DNA of 64,000 nucleotides from Ensifer adhaerens. Lineage in GTDB: Bacteria > Pseudomonadota > Alphaproteobacteria > Rhizobiales > Rhizobiaceae. Of this stretch, positions 34,802 to 41,260 are shown piece by piece (position 1 is the stretch's first letter; every line of letters starts with the position of its first letter). The notes below the pieces were generated by a model. The model did no database searches, was not told where the DNA came from, and saw only the letters and a list, made by a program, of their open reading frames with translations. The DNA is taken from the NCBI RefSeq assembly GCF_020035535.1, contig NZ_CP083350.1:816501-880500 (forward strand). Reading direction: 5' to 3'. The position numbers were made by a program, and so were the translations under genes.

Positions 34802-35973
34802 TTCAAACTAAGGATGTTGACGCAGAAACGGAACGTAACACGATATTCGTTTCCGTCACAGATGCAGGATGTCAGACCTATATATCTACATTAATTTGGA
34901 TAGCGTCTAGCCAGTATGGCGGGTGACGCGTCGCATCGGCCAGGGCATCCAGGCCCCCTTACATCGGCATACGTGGAGTGTATCGTGCGCCTGGTTTGGG
35001 CCCGGAGCAAGGCCTCTTGAGGTGAGTGACCCCGTCACTCTCATGTCCCACATGGGTCGATTGTTGACAGCTGTCAACGCTCGCTCTTTGGGCTGCCACT
35101 CATGCCTTGGTACCCGTTTCCTGGCGGGCAAGGTGCGCGATCGCAAGATCGGTTTGATCAACTTCCTTGATCGTCTGCGCTGTCAAGGCTGCGTTCTGCC
35201 TGCGCCAGCGCTTCTTTCAAACTTCCCCAGAGACCTCGCTCAAATGTACTGAGCTGTTGCGGCATCTTATAGATGCCCGCCCTTGTGCTGTGCATTAGCC
35301 CCCGTACCGGATTTGGCCCTTGCAAGCCTGTTCGACGCGAACGAAGGGAATAGCGTCGTGCGCCATACGAGGCGATTGAGCAAAGCGTGCATCTGCTCGA
35401 CTTGGCGCTCTCCAACAGAGGAGGTGCCACCGCTTCCGATATTGATTGTCCTGGCATGGCCGATGCGAGCACCCTAGCCTTAGTGCGCCTTTCCGGCGCC
35501 TCTTTACTGAATTGTGACTGCACCAAGCATCGTCGAAAACTCGCGGCTGGCTTCACGCATCAAACTTCGTGTCGGAAAGTGAGCGACGGATCGATCCAAA
35601 ATCTCGGCCTCAGATCTGGGAACCGATCTATCGCAGATCTCGTCCGGAAAAATTCCGCTGGCTGATTTGAAGCTTTTCTCATTCCCGCCGGGTCCGAAAT
35701 CTCTTCGCATCCATAGCCCGCATCTCTCAGTTGCCAACACCGGCGTTCAGAAAAGCAGGAGCCCAAATCCGATATCCTTAGGACCAGAATCGACGTTCGA
35801 ACTCCATCCCAAGCAGCGCCGCTGCAGCAGACCGATTGTCCTGTTCTGAGCGAAGACTACGCATGCGAGCCGCTACGTTGTAGGGTTGAAGTTAGCTCAA
35901 TCCGGGAGACGGAAGAAAACTGCCCCTTTCCTTCCGGAAGGGATAAAACATCAATGTTTTCTAGGAGATGGTG
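34802..35973. other. Gene-poor stretch between the RHE_PE00001-type gene and repC
   Basis: About 1.17 kb, less GC-rich than the flanks, with only short overlapping frames lacking ribosome sites or family resemblance. It contains one parS copy (35063-35078) and, near its end, the dyad AAAACAT-CA-ATGTTTT (35945-35960) just before a small possible gene. A leftward fragment around 35160-35260 reads STFERGLWGSLKEALAQAE, which loosely recalls the start of antitoxin-type helix-turn-helix proteins, but nothing further supports it. The stretch may be decayed DNA or hold replication-related sites. Confidence 0.5.
35063..35078. other. Probable parS site 3 (GTTGACAGCTGTCAAC)
   Basis: Exact copy of the 16-bp palindrome at 29859, in the gene-poor stretch about 1.1 kb beyond the 3' end of repC. 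Confidence 0.82.
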
Positions 35974-36228
35974 ATGATTCAAATTGAATCTCTGACCCTA
36001 GAATATCGCAGAGATATCAACGAATCCTTGCATATCCAGTCTCCTTCATTTGTCCGCCTTATACAAGACGTCGCTGCCGCAATCGAAGTAGCCGCATTAA
36101 AAGCCCATCTCAGTCCCAGCGATATCGGTCGTCATCCTCCATTCATGCAACACCGGAAGCCTGGGCACGTAAGCGTGCCGATAGCATTGCCGAGACCGCG
36201 AACGATTGGTTCTTTGCACGACGCGTAA
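35974..36228 (+). CDS. Possible small protein overlapping the 3' end of repC
   Basis: 84 residues from ATG 35974, with TAGGAG ten bases upstream and the dyad AAAACAT-CA-ATGTTTT just before that. The N-terminal part (MIQIESLTLEYRRDINESLH, FVRLIQDVAAAIEVAALKAH) is a plausible helical protein. The last third is antisense to the repC C terminus, and no family is recognised. The overlap of 86 bp with repC is unusual. The good translation signal keeps it on the list, but it could be a chance frame or a truncated gene. Confidence 0.3.
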   Translation: MIQIESLTLEYRRDINESLHIQSPSFVRLIQDVAAAIEVAALKAHLSPSDIGRHPPFMQHRKPGHVSVPIALPRPRTIGSLHDA

Positions 36229-37432
36229 GGTCACGCAGATAGGCGCCGGCTGAATGTATGTGCTCAGCTCGCTCCAGAAGGCAGGCCAGCACTGTCGCGG
36301 TTGTTTCCGGCCCCAGTGTAGCGCAGGCGTCGTTGTAGGCGTCTGGGCTGATCCCTAGCATGTTTTTGACGACGGTTGTGGCTGTGATGAGATCGCGCCA
36401 GCTGTCGACACGACCGGATGGGCCGTAGTCGCGGATTTGCGGGCAGGCTTTCAAGACCAGCGGCAGCGGTGCTGGAGAGTTTAGGGCAGGGGACGCGGGC
36501 TGGTGCCTAAGACGTGCCGGCGGCGACGATGTTTCGATACCTGCAGGCAGATCATCCGCATTCTGATCCATCTCCGCTACACCCGTCGAGGCATTGGGCG
36601 AAGATCTCACCCCCGCTCTCTCATCAGCCGGTTCAGATTCAGAAAGATAATCGGATTCTGAATTCTGTATGTGCCGCTCATTTTGGCGTTCATTGGCAGC
36701 CGTATTTTGTGTTTTCAGTAGATTTTCCAGACGATTAGTCAATTCGTCCTGTAGCTGGACGAGAACCGGAAGGAGGCGTTCGATCTCAGCGATGGAGGGC
36801 TTGCGCGAGAGCGACATATAGGCAGCCTGGCAGCGCGTTTCCGCCTCTTCTGCATAGGCGAGGTCAGATGGGCGCAACAGATCGACCAGCTTGGCAACGT
36901 CACGGCGGCAGAGGCTCATGCGTTCCCGCATCATCTGAAGATATCGCCGGTCTGCTTCCAGACGAGCGGCCTCGGCTTCGAACTCGGCTGCGCGAGAGAG
37001 CAACGGAGCAAGATCGAACCCGAATGCCTGGCCGATCGCCCCCTTGCGGTCGCGGCGCGCGTAACGCTTACCGTTCGGGCTATCGCGCCGGAGAATGAGG
37101 CCAGCCTCGACCAGTGTGGCAAGATGCCGCCGGAGCGTCGTCTCGGCCATGCCGTGGGTTCTCAGAGACAGCTGAGCATTAGACGGAAACACTACGAGGC
37201 CGTCCGCTGCCGCAATTTCCGTCTTCGGGTAGAACGACAGCAATGCGTTCAAGACGGCAAGCGAACGATCGGAAACCCCAAGGCTCGACTTGGTGGCGCA
37301 AACCGTTCGAAATAATTTCCATTTGTCGACCTTGCCTTCGTCGACGGCCGAAGCGCTGGAAAGTTGGTGTGCCAACATCCCAAGCGACATCGCCCGCCGC
37401 CCGAAGGGCGTCGTGACAATCCCACAATCCAT
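36143..37432 (-). CDS. repC: RepC replication initiator
   Basis: 429 residues, within the RepC range. The start MDCGIVTTPFGRRAMSLGML with LAHQ is the typical RepC N terminus. A winged-helix DNA-binding region follows (VVFPSNAQLSLRTHGMAETT, LRRHLATLVEAGLILRRDSP, NGKRYARRD, ~80-130), with a charged coiled region (~140-250), a Ser/Pro/Glu-rich variable linker (~255-330) and the conserved C-terminal domain (LITATTVVKNMLGISPDAYN, DACATLGPETTATVLACLLE, SAGAYLRDLTRRA). RepC is essential and binds the origin, which lies within its own gene in this plasmid class. It is the last gene of repABC; its expression is limited by the antisense RNA encoded just upstream. Confidence 0.96.
   Translation of the reverse strand: MDCGIVTTPFGRRAMSLGMLAHQLSSASAVDEGKVDKWKLFRTVCATKSSLGVSDRSLAVLNALLSFYPKTEIAAADGLVVFPSNAQLSLRTHGMAETTLRRHLATLVEAGLILRRDSPNGKRYARRDRKGAIGQAFGFDLAPLLSRAAEFEAEAARLEADRRYLQMMRERMSLCRRDVAKLVDLLRPSDLAYAEEAETRCQAAYMSLSRKPSIAEIERLLPVLVQLQDELTNRLENLLKTQNTAANERQNERHIQNSESDYLSESEPADERAGVRSSPNASTGVAEMDQNADDLPAGIETSSPPARLRHQPASPALNSPAPLPLVLKACPQIRDYGPSGRVDSWRDLITATTVVKNMLGISPDAYNDACATLGPETTATVLACLLERAEHIHSAGAYLRDLTRRAKNQSFAVSAMLSARLRAQASGVA
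36636..36745. other. AT-rich tract inside repC, candidate oriV
   Basis: A markedly AT-rich tract in an otherwise GC-rich gene, coding the variable RepC linker. It starts with a perfect 8-bp dyad, ATTCAGAA (36637-36644) and TTCTGAAT (36656-36663). In repABC plasmids the origin has been mapped inside repC to such AT-rich DNA with dyads; the assignment here rests on that analogy. Confidence 0.55.
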
Positions 37433-37491
37433 TCGCCTTCACCTTTTTCAAGGCAAAAGAAATTCGTTCGCCGAAACGACGTTGAAAACTC

Positions 37492-37520
37492 TTGACACCG
37501 ATTCGCGGAAATGGGATTCT
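37492..37520 (+). promoter_or_regulatory. Promoter of the ctRNA
   Basis: -35 TTGACA (37492-37497, perfect) and -10 GATTCT (37515-37520) at 17-base spacing, on the strand opposite repABC, in the 156-bp repB-repC gap. Initiation would be at about 37527. Confidence 0.7.
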
Positions 37521-37526
37521 CTAGTT

Positions 37527-37582
37527 GCTACACGAGAGAAGGGTTTCCGCAGCGCTAGTCGTTCGGAAGCCTTTTTCTTTTG
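37527..37582 (+). ncRNA. Counter-transcribed antisense RNA (ctRNA) controlling repC
   Basis: A predicted RNA of about 55 nucleotides starts after the TTGACA/GATTCT promoter and ends in a hairpin with a T-run. It is antisense to the repABC messenger upstream of repC. In repABC plasmids an RNA of this size and position acts in trans as an incompatibility factor: pairing with the leader makes the messenger fold into a form that blocks repC expression. Placement, size, promoter and terminator all agree; the exact ends are estimates. Confidence 0.82.
37542..37582 (+). terminator. Intrinsic terminator of the ctRNA
   Basis: GGTTTCCG (37542-37549) pairs with CGGAAGCC (37564-37571), one T-G wobble, loop of 14 bases, then TTTTTCTTTT. 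On the other strand the same hairpin can form in the repABC messenger ahead of repC. Confidence 0.8.
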
Positions 37583-37588
37583 CTCTGT

Positions 37589-38596
37589 TTAGTCTCCTGT
37601 TTCCTCTTGATATTCGAGGTACAGAGATTTGAGCCTCTGCCTCACGAAATCTGCGAAACCCGGCGCCTTCTTCCTGTTGAAGGACAGCGTTGTCTCGCCA
37701 TCCGTTTCGCGGATCCGGACCGGGGTTGTATCGTCGGGCGCTACCCATGCGATGGCTCTGGTGCGCGCCCTGGAGGTGCTCAGGAAGGCGCAAAGCGCAT
37801 CAAAACGCTGATCGCTTCCCGCCGCCTGGAATTGGTTGTCTTTGACAAAGACGTCGGCAGCTTCGCATTTTCCTGCTTCGGCAAGCAGTTCGGCGAGGTC
37901 GAACCAACGGCGACGACCGACCGACGGTGCCGGCCCAATCGCCTCAATCAGTGTGGTCGGTAGCCGACGAACGACGGAAATCATCTTGGAAAGTGCGGCC
38001 TTATCGACGCCGAGCGAGGACATGATGATCTCACGGGAAAAACCGCGGTCCTCAAGGCGAGTGGCAAAGAGCGACCGCTCGATGAATGACAGATCCGTTC
38101 GGGTGTTGTTTTCCTGCCCCTGGGAGACGACCAACTGTTCATCGCTGAGATCGCGGACAACTGCGCGCACCTTGCCGCCGAGCGAGCGCGCGGCGGCCAA
38201 TCGGCGATGGCCGTAAGCGACCTGGTAGCGTCCATCGGTTTCCGGATGCGGACGCACGAGGATCGGAACCTGTTGACCGTGCTCGCGTATCTGTTCTGCG
38301 AGTGCGGATTGCGCATCTGCCCCGATCTCGAGGCGATCGACGATGAATGAAGCGTCGATGAGTGCGGGATCGAGATCGACGATCGTCAATCCTTCAGCAA
38401 GTTGGCGCTCCAGTTCCTGGGCGCGCTCAACTTTCTGAGTGATGTTCGAAAGCGAACGAGTGATGCCGCCGACGGCACTTGCTGGCCGCGCGCCCACACT
38501 CAGACCGGCGATTGGCCGGCCTTTGGCCAAGCGTTCCGCTTTCGCGTCGTTGCCGGCGGTGTCGTCCGTAATTCCAATCAGATTCTTGCGGGCCAT
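37589..38596 (-). CDS. repB: RepB partition protein (ParB family)
   Basis: 335 residues. The N-terminal tail (MARKNLIGITDDTAGNDAKA) should contact RepA. The ParB core includes LTIVDLDPALIDASFIVDRL, EIGADAQSALAEQIREHGQQ, VPILVRPHPETDGRYQVAYG and the ParB box HRRLAAARSLGGKVRAVVRD, then a helix-turn-helix (FSREIIMSSLGVDKAALSKM). The C-terminal RepB domain is for dimerisation (~230-335). RepB binds parS palindromes and with RepA segregates the replicon and represses the operon. Its start lies 3 bp from the repA stop. Four exact candidate parS sites occur in the window, none of them inside repA or repB. Confidence 0.96.
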   Translation of the reverse strand: MARKNLIGITDDTAGNDAKAERLAKGRPIAGLSVGARPASAVGGITRSLSNITQKVERAQELERQLAEGLTIVDLDPALIDASFIVDRLEIGADAQSALAEQIREHGQQVPILVRPHPETDGRYQVAYGHRRLAAARSLGGKVRAVVRDLSDEQLVVSQGQENNTRTDLSFIERSLFATRLEDRGFSREIIMSSLGVDKAALSKMISVVRRLPTTLIEAIGPAPSVGRRRWFDLAELLAEAGKCEAADVFVKDNQFQAAGSDQRFDALCAFLSTSRARTRAIAWVAPDDTTPVRIRETDGETTLSFNRKKAPGFADFVRQRLKSLYLEYQEETGD

Positions 38597-38599
38597 GGA

Positions 38600-39799
38600 T
38601 TACTTCCTCCCCCAAACCTGGCGGATCAGTTCTTCGATCTCGCCATTGACCTGGTTCAGAGAATCCATGGCGCGGTCGTAGGTGCCGCGGACGAATTGCG
38701 AGCGCTCGACTTCATAGAGCGTCTGCTTCGTCACGCCGGCATCGGAGATAGCTGTCGACTTCACCATCGCGCTCTGCAGCATGCGATTGCCGAAAATGGC
38801 ACGCATGAAGCCGGTCATCTGGCTCTGCGGACCGTCATTCGGCTCGAATCGCGTGCCGAGATAGCGCATCCAGTCGTAGCTTGTGCGGCCTCCGGCTTTC
38901 TCGACGACACTCATCAATTCGCTCGTCATCGACAGGAACTGCGACATCGACATGACGTCGAGCATTTGCGGATGCACGGTGATGAGAACGGACGTTGCGG
39001 CGCAGAGCGCCGACATGGTGAGAAAGCCGAGCTGCGGCGGGCAGTCGATGACGACGATATCGTAGAAACTCTCGATTTCCGCCAAAACGTCGCCAATGCG
39101 TGCGAAAAACAGGGTCTCGGCGGCACCACCCATCATCATCGCCTTCGGGGTCTCGTGCTCGAATTCCATGAGCTCGAGATTGCCGGGGATGAGGTGAAGG
39201 TTCGCCGTGTAGGTCGAACGGACGATGTCGGCGATCGGCCGCGGCTCGTCGTAACGGATCGCGCCGTAAAGCGTTTCGCCTTCGCCAACGTCCAGTTCCG
39301 GCTGATGGCCGAAGAGGGCAGAGAGCGAAGCCTGTGGATCAAGGTCGATCGCCAGGGTGCGATAGCCGCGAAGGGCCAGATATTGGGCAAGGTGAGCGGA
39401 TGTCGTCGTCTTCGCCGATCCACCCTTGAAATTCATGACCGATATGACCTGAAGCTTCTCGTCGCCGCGACGGTGCGGGATGTATTTCCCGGATTTGCCG
39501 CCGTCGTCGAGAACGCGACGGATGCGCTCAATATCTTCGACCGCATACATCCGCCGACCGTTTGACAAGGGCGCCGGGCCGTGGCCCTCTGAAGCCACCT
39601 GCCTCAGATAGCCTTCACCGATTCCAATGAAGGCGGCGGCCTCGGCAGGGCTGAAGAGGCGCATTGCCTTTTGGGCCTGTGGAGGAAAGATCTTTTTTTG
39701 ATGCTGCTGCAACTGATGTGCCAGTTCCAAAGCATCGGCAGCCAGAAGCGTCGGCAGATGCTCCTGTTCGTCGTGACCTTGAATTTTCTGTTGCAACAT
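38600..39799 (-). CDS. repA: RepA partition ATPase (ParA family)
   Basis: 399 residues from ATG 39799, which has GGGGA six bases upstream; an in-frame ATG at 39832 would add 11 residues without a ribosome site. The N-terminal part carries a winged/MerR-like DNA-binding segment (FSPAEAAAFIGIGEGYLRQV, GRRMYAVEDIERIRRVLDD). The ATPase has the deviant Walker A KGGSAKTTT (125-133), LAIDLDPQASLS, and IVVIDCPPQLGFLTMSALCA. RepA drives plasmid segregation and autoregulates repABC. It is the first gene of the leftward operon. Conserved length and order make the call certain. Confidence 0.96.
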   Translation of the reverse strand: MLQQKIQGHDEQEHLPTLLAADALELAHQLQQHQKKIFPPQAQKAMRLFSPAEAAAFIGIGEGYLRQVASEGHGPAPLSNGRRMYAVEDIERIRRVLDDGGKSGKYIPHRRGDEKLQVISVMNFKGGSAKTTTSAHLAQYLALRGYRTLAIDLDPQASLSALFGHQPELDVGEGETLYGAIRYDEPRPIADIVRSTYTANLHLIPGNLELMEFEHETPKAMMMGGAAETLFFARIGDVLAEIESFYDIVVIDCPPQLGFLTMSALCAATSVLITVHPQMLDVMSMSQFLSMTSELMSVVEKAGGRTSYDWMRYLGTRFEPNDGPQSQMTGFMRAIFGNRMLQSAMVKSTAISDAGVTKQTLYEVERSQFVRGTYDRAMDSLNQVNGEIEELIRQVWGRK

Positions 39800-39855
39800 T
39801 GGGTTCCCCGAAAACTGCGCAAATATCGTCATATCGGAACAATATGCGCAGATGC

Positions 39856-39885
39856 ACTATGCTCCGATTCGGTTCGGATTTACAA
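39856..39885 (-). promoter_or_regulatory. Candidate repABC promoter
   Basis: Read leftward: -35 TTGTAA (39885-39880), 18-base spacer, -10 CATAGT (39861-39856), about 57 bases before the repA start. CCGA repeats (CCGAACCGAATCGG) lie in the spacer and could be a RepA operator. Weak match; an AT-rich tract at 40026-40052 is an alternative promoter. Confidence 0.4.
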
Positions 39886-39947
39886 ACGCATAGCGATTTA
39901 TACCCAGGGGCCTGTTTTGGCGGCTAATGAGCTGGTTTTGGCACCCG

Positions 39948-39963
39948 GTTGTCCGCGGACAAC
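39948..39963. promoter_or_regulatory. Palindrome type II copy 1 (GTTGTCCGCGGACAAC)
   Basis: Perfect 16-bp palindrome about 150 bp upstream of repA. An identical copy lies at 41242. It has the same outer form as the four parS-like sites (GTT-N4-GC-N4-AAC) but a different core, so it may be a second-class RepB site or an operator for the nearby GntR regulator. A partial core, GTCCGCGG, recurs at 40349-40356 between the two. Confidence 0.6.
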
Positions 39964-40116
39964 TGCGTGATCGCGGCAAGCGTCGGTGGCGTTCGCTGCC
40001 GTCTTCGCAGGCGATAAAAGAAGCTCTAAAAGAGTATAGAATTTATAGACTATTGACAGGCGGGCTGATTGTGTCACGATTGTGTTCATCAGAGGCGTGA
40101 CGCGAGAAGGTCCGAT

Positions 40117-40296
40117 ATGTTCTATCTAGGTGGAATGACCCTTGGTTATCTGGCGCCGCCGCCGCCGAAGGCGACGCGGCAATCGAGAGTGGAGATTGCG
40201 CCGGCGGTTCCGGTTGAGAAAGCCGACTGTGAAGAGTCTGATCGCAATCAGGAGTGGGCGCGAGCATTCCTGACGCCTTGGCATCTCCTCTATTGA
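40117..40296 (+). CDS. Small protein encoded divergently from repA, 59 aa
   Basis: 59 residues from ATG 40117 with AGAAGG eight bases upstream. It reads MFYLGGMTLGYLAPPPPKAT and then a charged part with NQEWARAFLTPWHLLY at the end. A short aromatic/hydrophobic head, a proline run and an acidic middle are visible; there is no recognised domain. TTGACA at 40053-40058 could be its -35. It lies between repA and a parS copy (40321). The family is not known to me. The translation signal and the lack of overlap with another gene support it as real. Confidence 0.55.
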   Translation: MFYLGGMTLGYLAPPPPKATRQSRVEIAPAVPVEKADCEESDRNQEWARAFLTPWHLLY

Positions 40297-40320
40297 TCAT
40301 CTGGTGAGTGAATTGCGGAC

Positions 40321-40336
40321 GTTGACAGCTGTCAAC
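40321..40336. other. Probable parS site 4 (GTTGACAGCTGTCAAC)
   Basis: Exact copy of the 16-bp palindrome at 29859, on the repA side of the replication module, 24 bp past the small divergent gene and upstream of the GntR gene. Confidence 0.82.
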
Positions 40337-40427
40337 ATCGAGCGAAGTGTCCGCGGCCATGGTGGAAAAGCGCGAAACAGCGAGAGAAGGGCTGTTTCGC
40401 CGCCGCGAAATGATTAAGTTCGGTGTC

Positions 40428-41207
40428 ATGGACACCAAGCAAGACCGAACCGGTTCGAACGATCATCCTGACGGTGCTGTCGACAATCAAGGGCAGCCCT
40501 TATCCTTGCATCAGCGGATACTCGGGGACGTGGAGGGGCGCATCCTCTCCGGAGAATGGCCGCCGGGCCACCGAATTCCATTCGAACACGAACTGACGGA
40601 ACAATACGGCTGCTCACGGATGACCGTGAACAAGGCGCTGACCGAACTGGTCAAGCGCGGATTGATCGAGCGCAGACGCAAGTCGGGCAGCTATGTCACC
40701 TTTCCGCAGGTTCAGTCGGCGGTCATGGAAATCCACGACGTCAAGCTCGAAGTCCAATCTCTGGGGCTCGACTACAGTTTTCGTCTGGACGAGCGAAAGC
40801 TTCGCAGTGTGGAGACCCGCGACGTCGAACGGCTGGATCTTCCGACATCGGCGAGGCTGCTCGATGTTACGTGTCGGCATTTTGCCGGCGGGCGTCCGTT
40901 TTGTTTCGAGGAACGCCTGATCAGCCTGGCGGCGGTGCCGGAGGCGGAGGCGGAACTGTTTGAAACTGCGGCGCCTGGTTCGTGGCTGCTCGGCAAGGTG
41001 CCGTGGAGTACGGCGGAACACCGCATTCGGGCGGTTGCGGCGAACAAACTGGCGGCCCAGGCGCTCGACATTTCGACCGGCACCGCCTGCCTGGTCATCG
41101 AGCGCCGCACTTGGAGCGGCCGTGCGCCGGTGACGCATGTCCGGCTGACCTATCCCGGCGATCGCCACGAACTCGTTGCCCAGTTCGCGCCGAGCCCGAT
41201 CGGGTAG
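40428..41207 (+). CDS. GntR-family regulator, HutC subfamily
   Basis: 259 residues from ATG 40428; in-frame ATGs at 40359 and 40410 would lengthen the tail, and none has a strong ribosome site. The N-terminal winged helix (LHQRILGDVEGRILSGEWPP, GHRIPFEHELTEQYGCSRMT, VNKALTELVKRGLIERRRKS) is typical. The C-terminal UTRA ligand-binding domain (~110-255) ends RAPVTHVRLTYPGDRHELVA. HutC proteins often sense urocanate or a sugar derivative, but no histidine-use genes are nearby, so this is an orphan. Identical palindromes GTTGTCCGCGGACAAC flank the gene at 39948 and 41242 and may be its operators. Confidence 0.9.
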   Translation: MDTKQDRTGSNDHPDGAVDNQGQPLSLHQRILGDVEGRILSGEWPPGHRIPFEHELTEQYGCSRMTVNKALTELVKRGLIERRRKSGSYVTFPQVQSAVMEIHDVKLEVQSLGLDYSFRLDERKLRSVETRDVERLDLPTSARLLDVTCRHFAGGRPFCFEERLISLAAVPEAEAELFETAAPGSWLLGKVPWSTAEHRIRAVAANKLAAQALDISTGTACLVIERRTWSGRAPVTHVRLTYPGDRHELVAQFAPSPIG

Positions 41208-41241
41208 CCGGCTAACACATTTTTCTATTTCGGGTCCGACA

Positions 41242-41257
41242 GTTGTCCGCGGACAAC
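41242..41257. promoter_or_regulatory. Palindrome type II copy 2 (GTTGTCCGCGGACAAC)
   Basis: Exact copy of the palindrome at 39948, between the stop of the GntR gene (41207) and the stop of the leftward cyclase gene (41261). Its place between two gene ends is odd for an operator and fits a partition or structural site better. Confidence 0.6.
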
Positions 41258-41260
41258 GGG

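Noticed and set aside
35158..35270. Antitoxin-like fragment (STFERGLWGSLKEALAQAE) in the gene-poor stretch
   Set aside because: Only about 20 residues look family-like, with no helix-turn-helix after it and no partner; too little to list as a gene or pseudogene.
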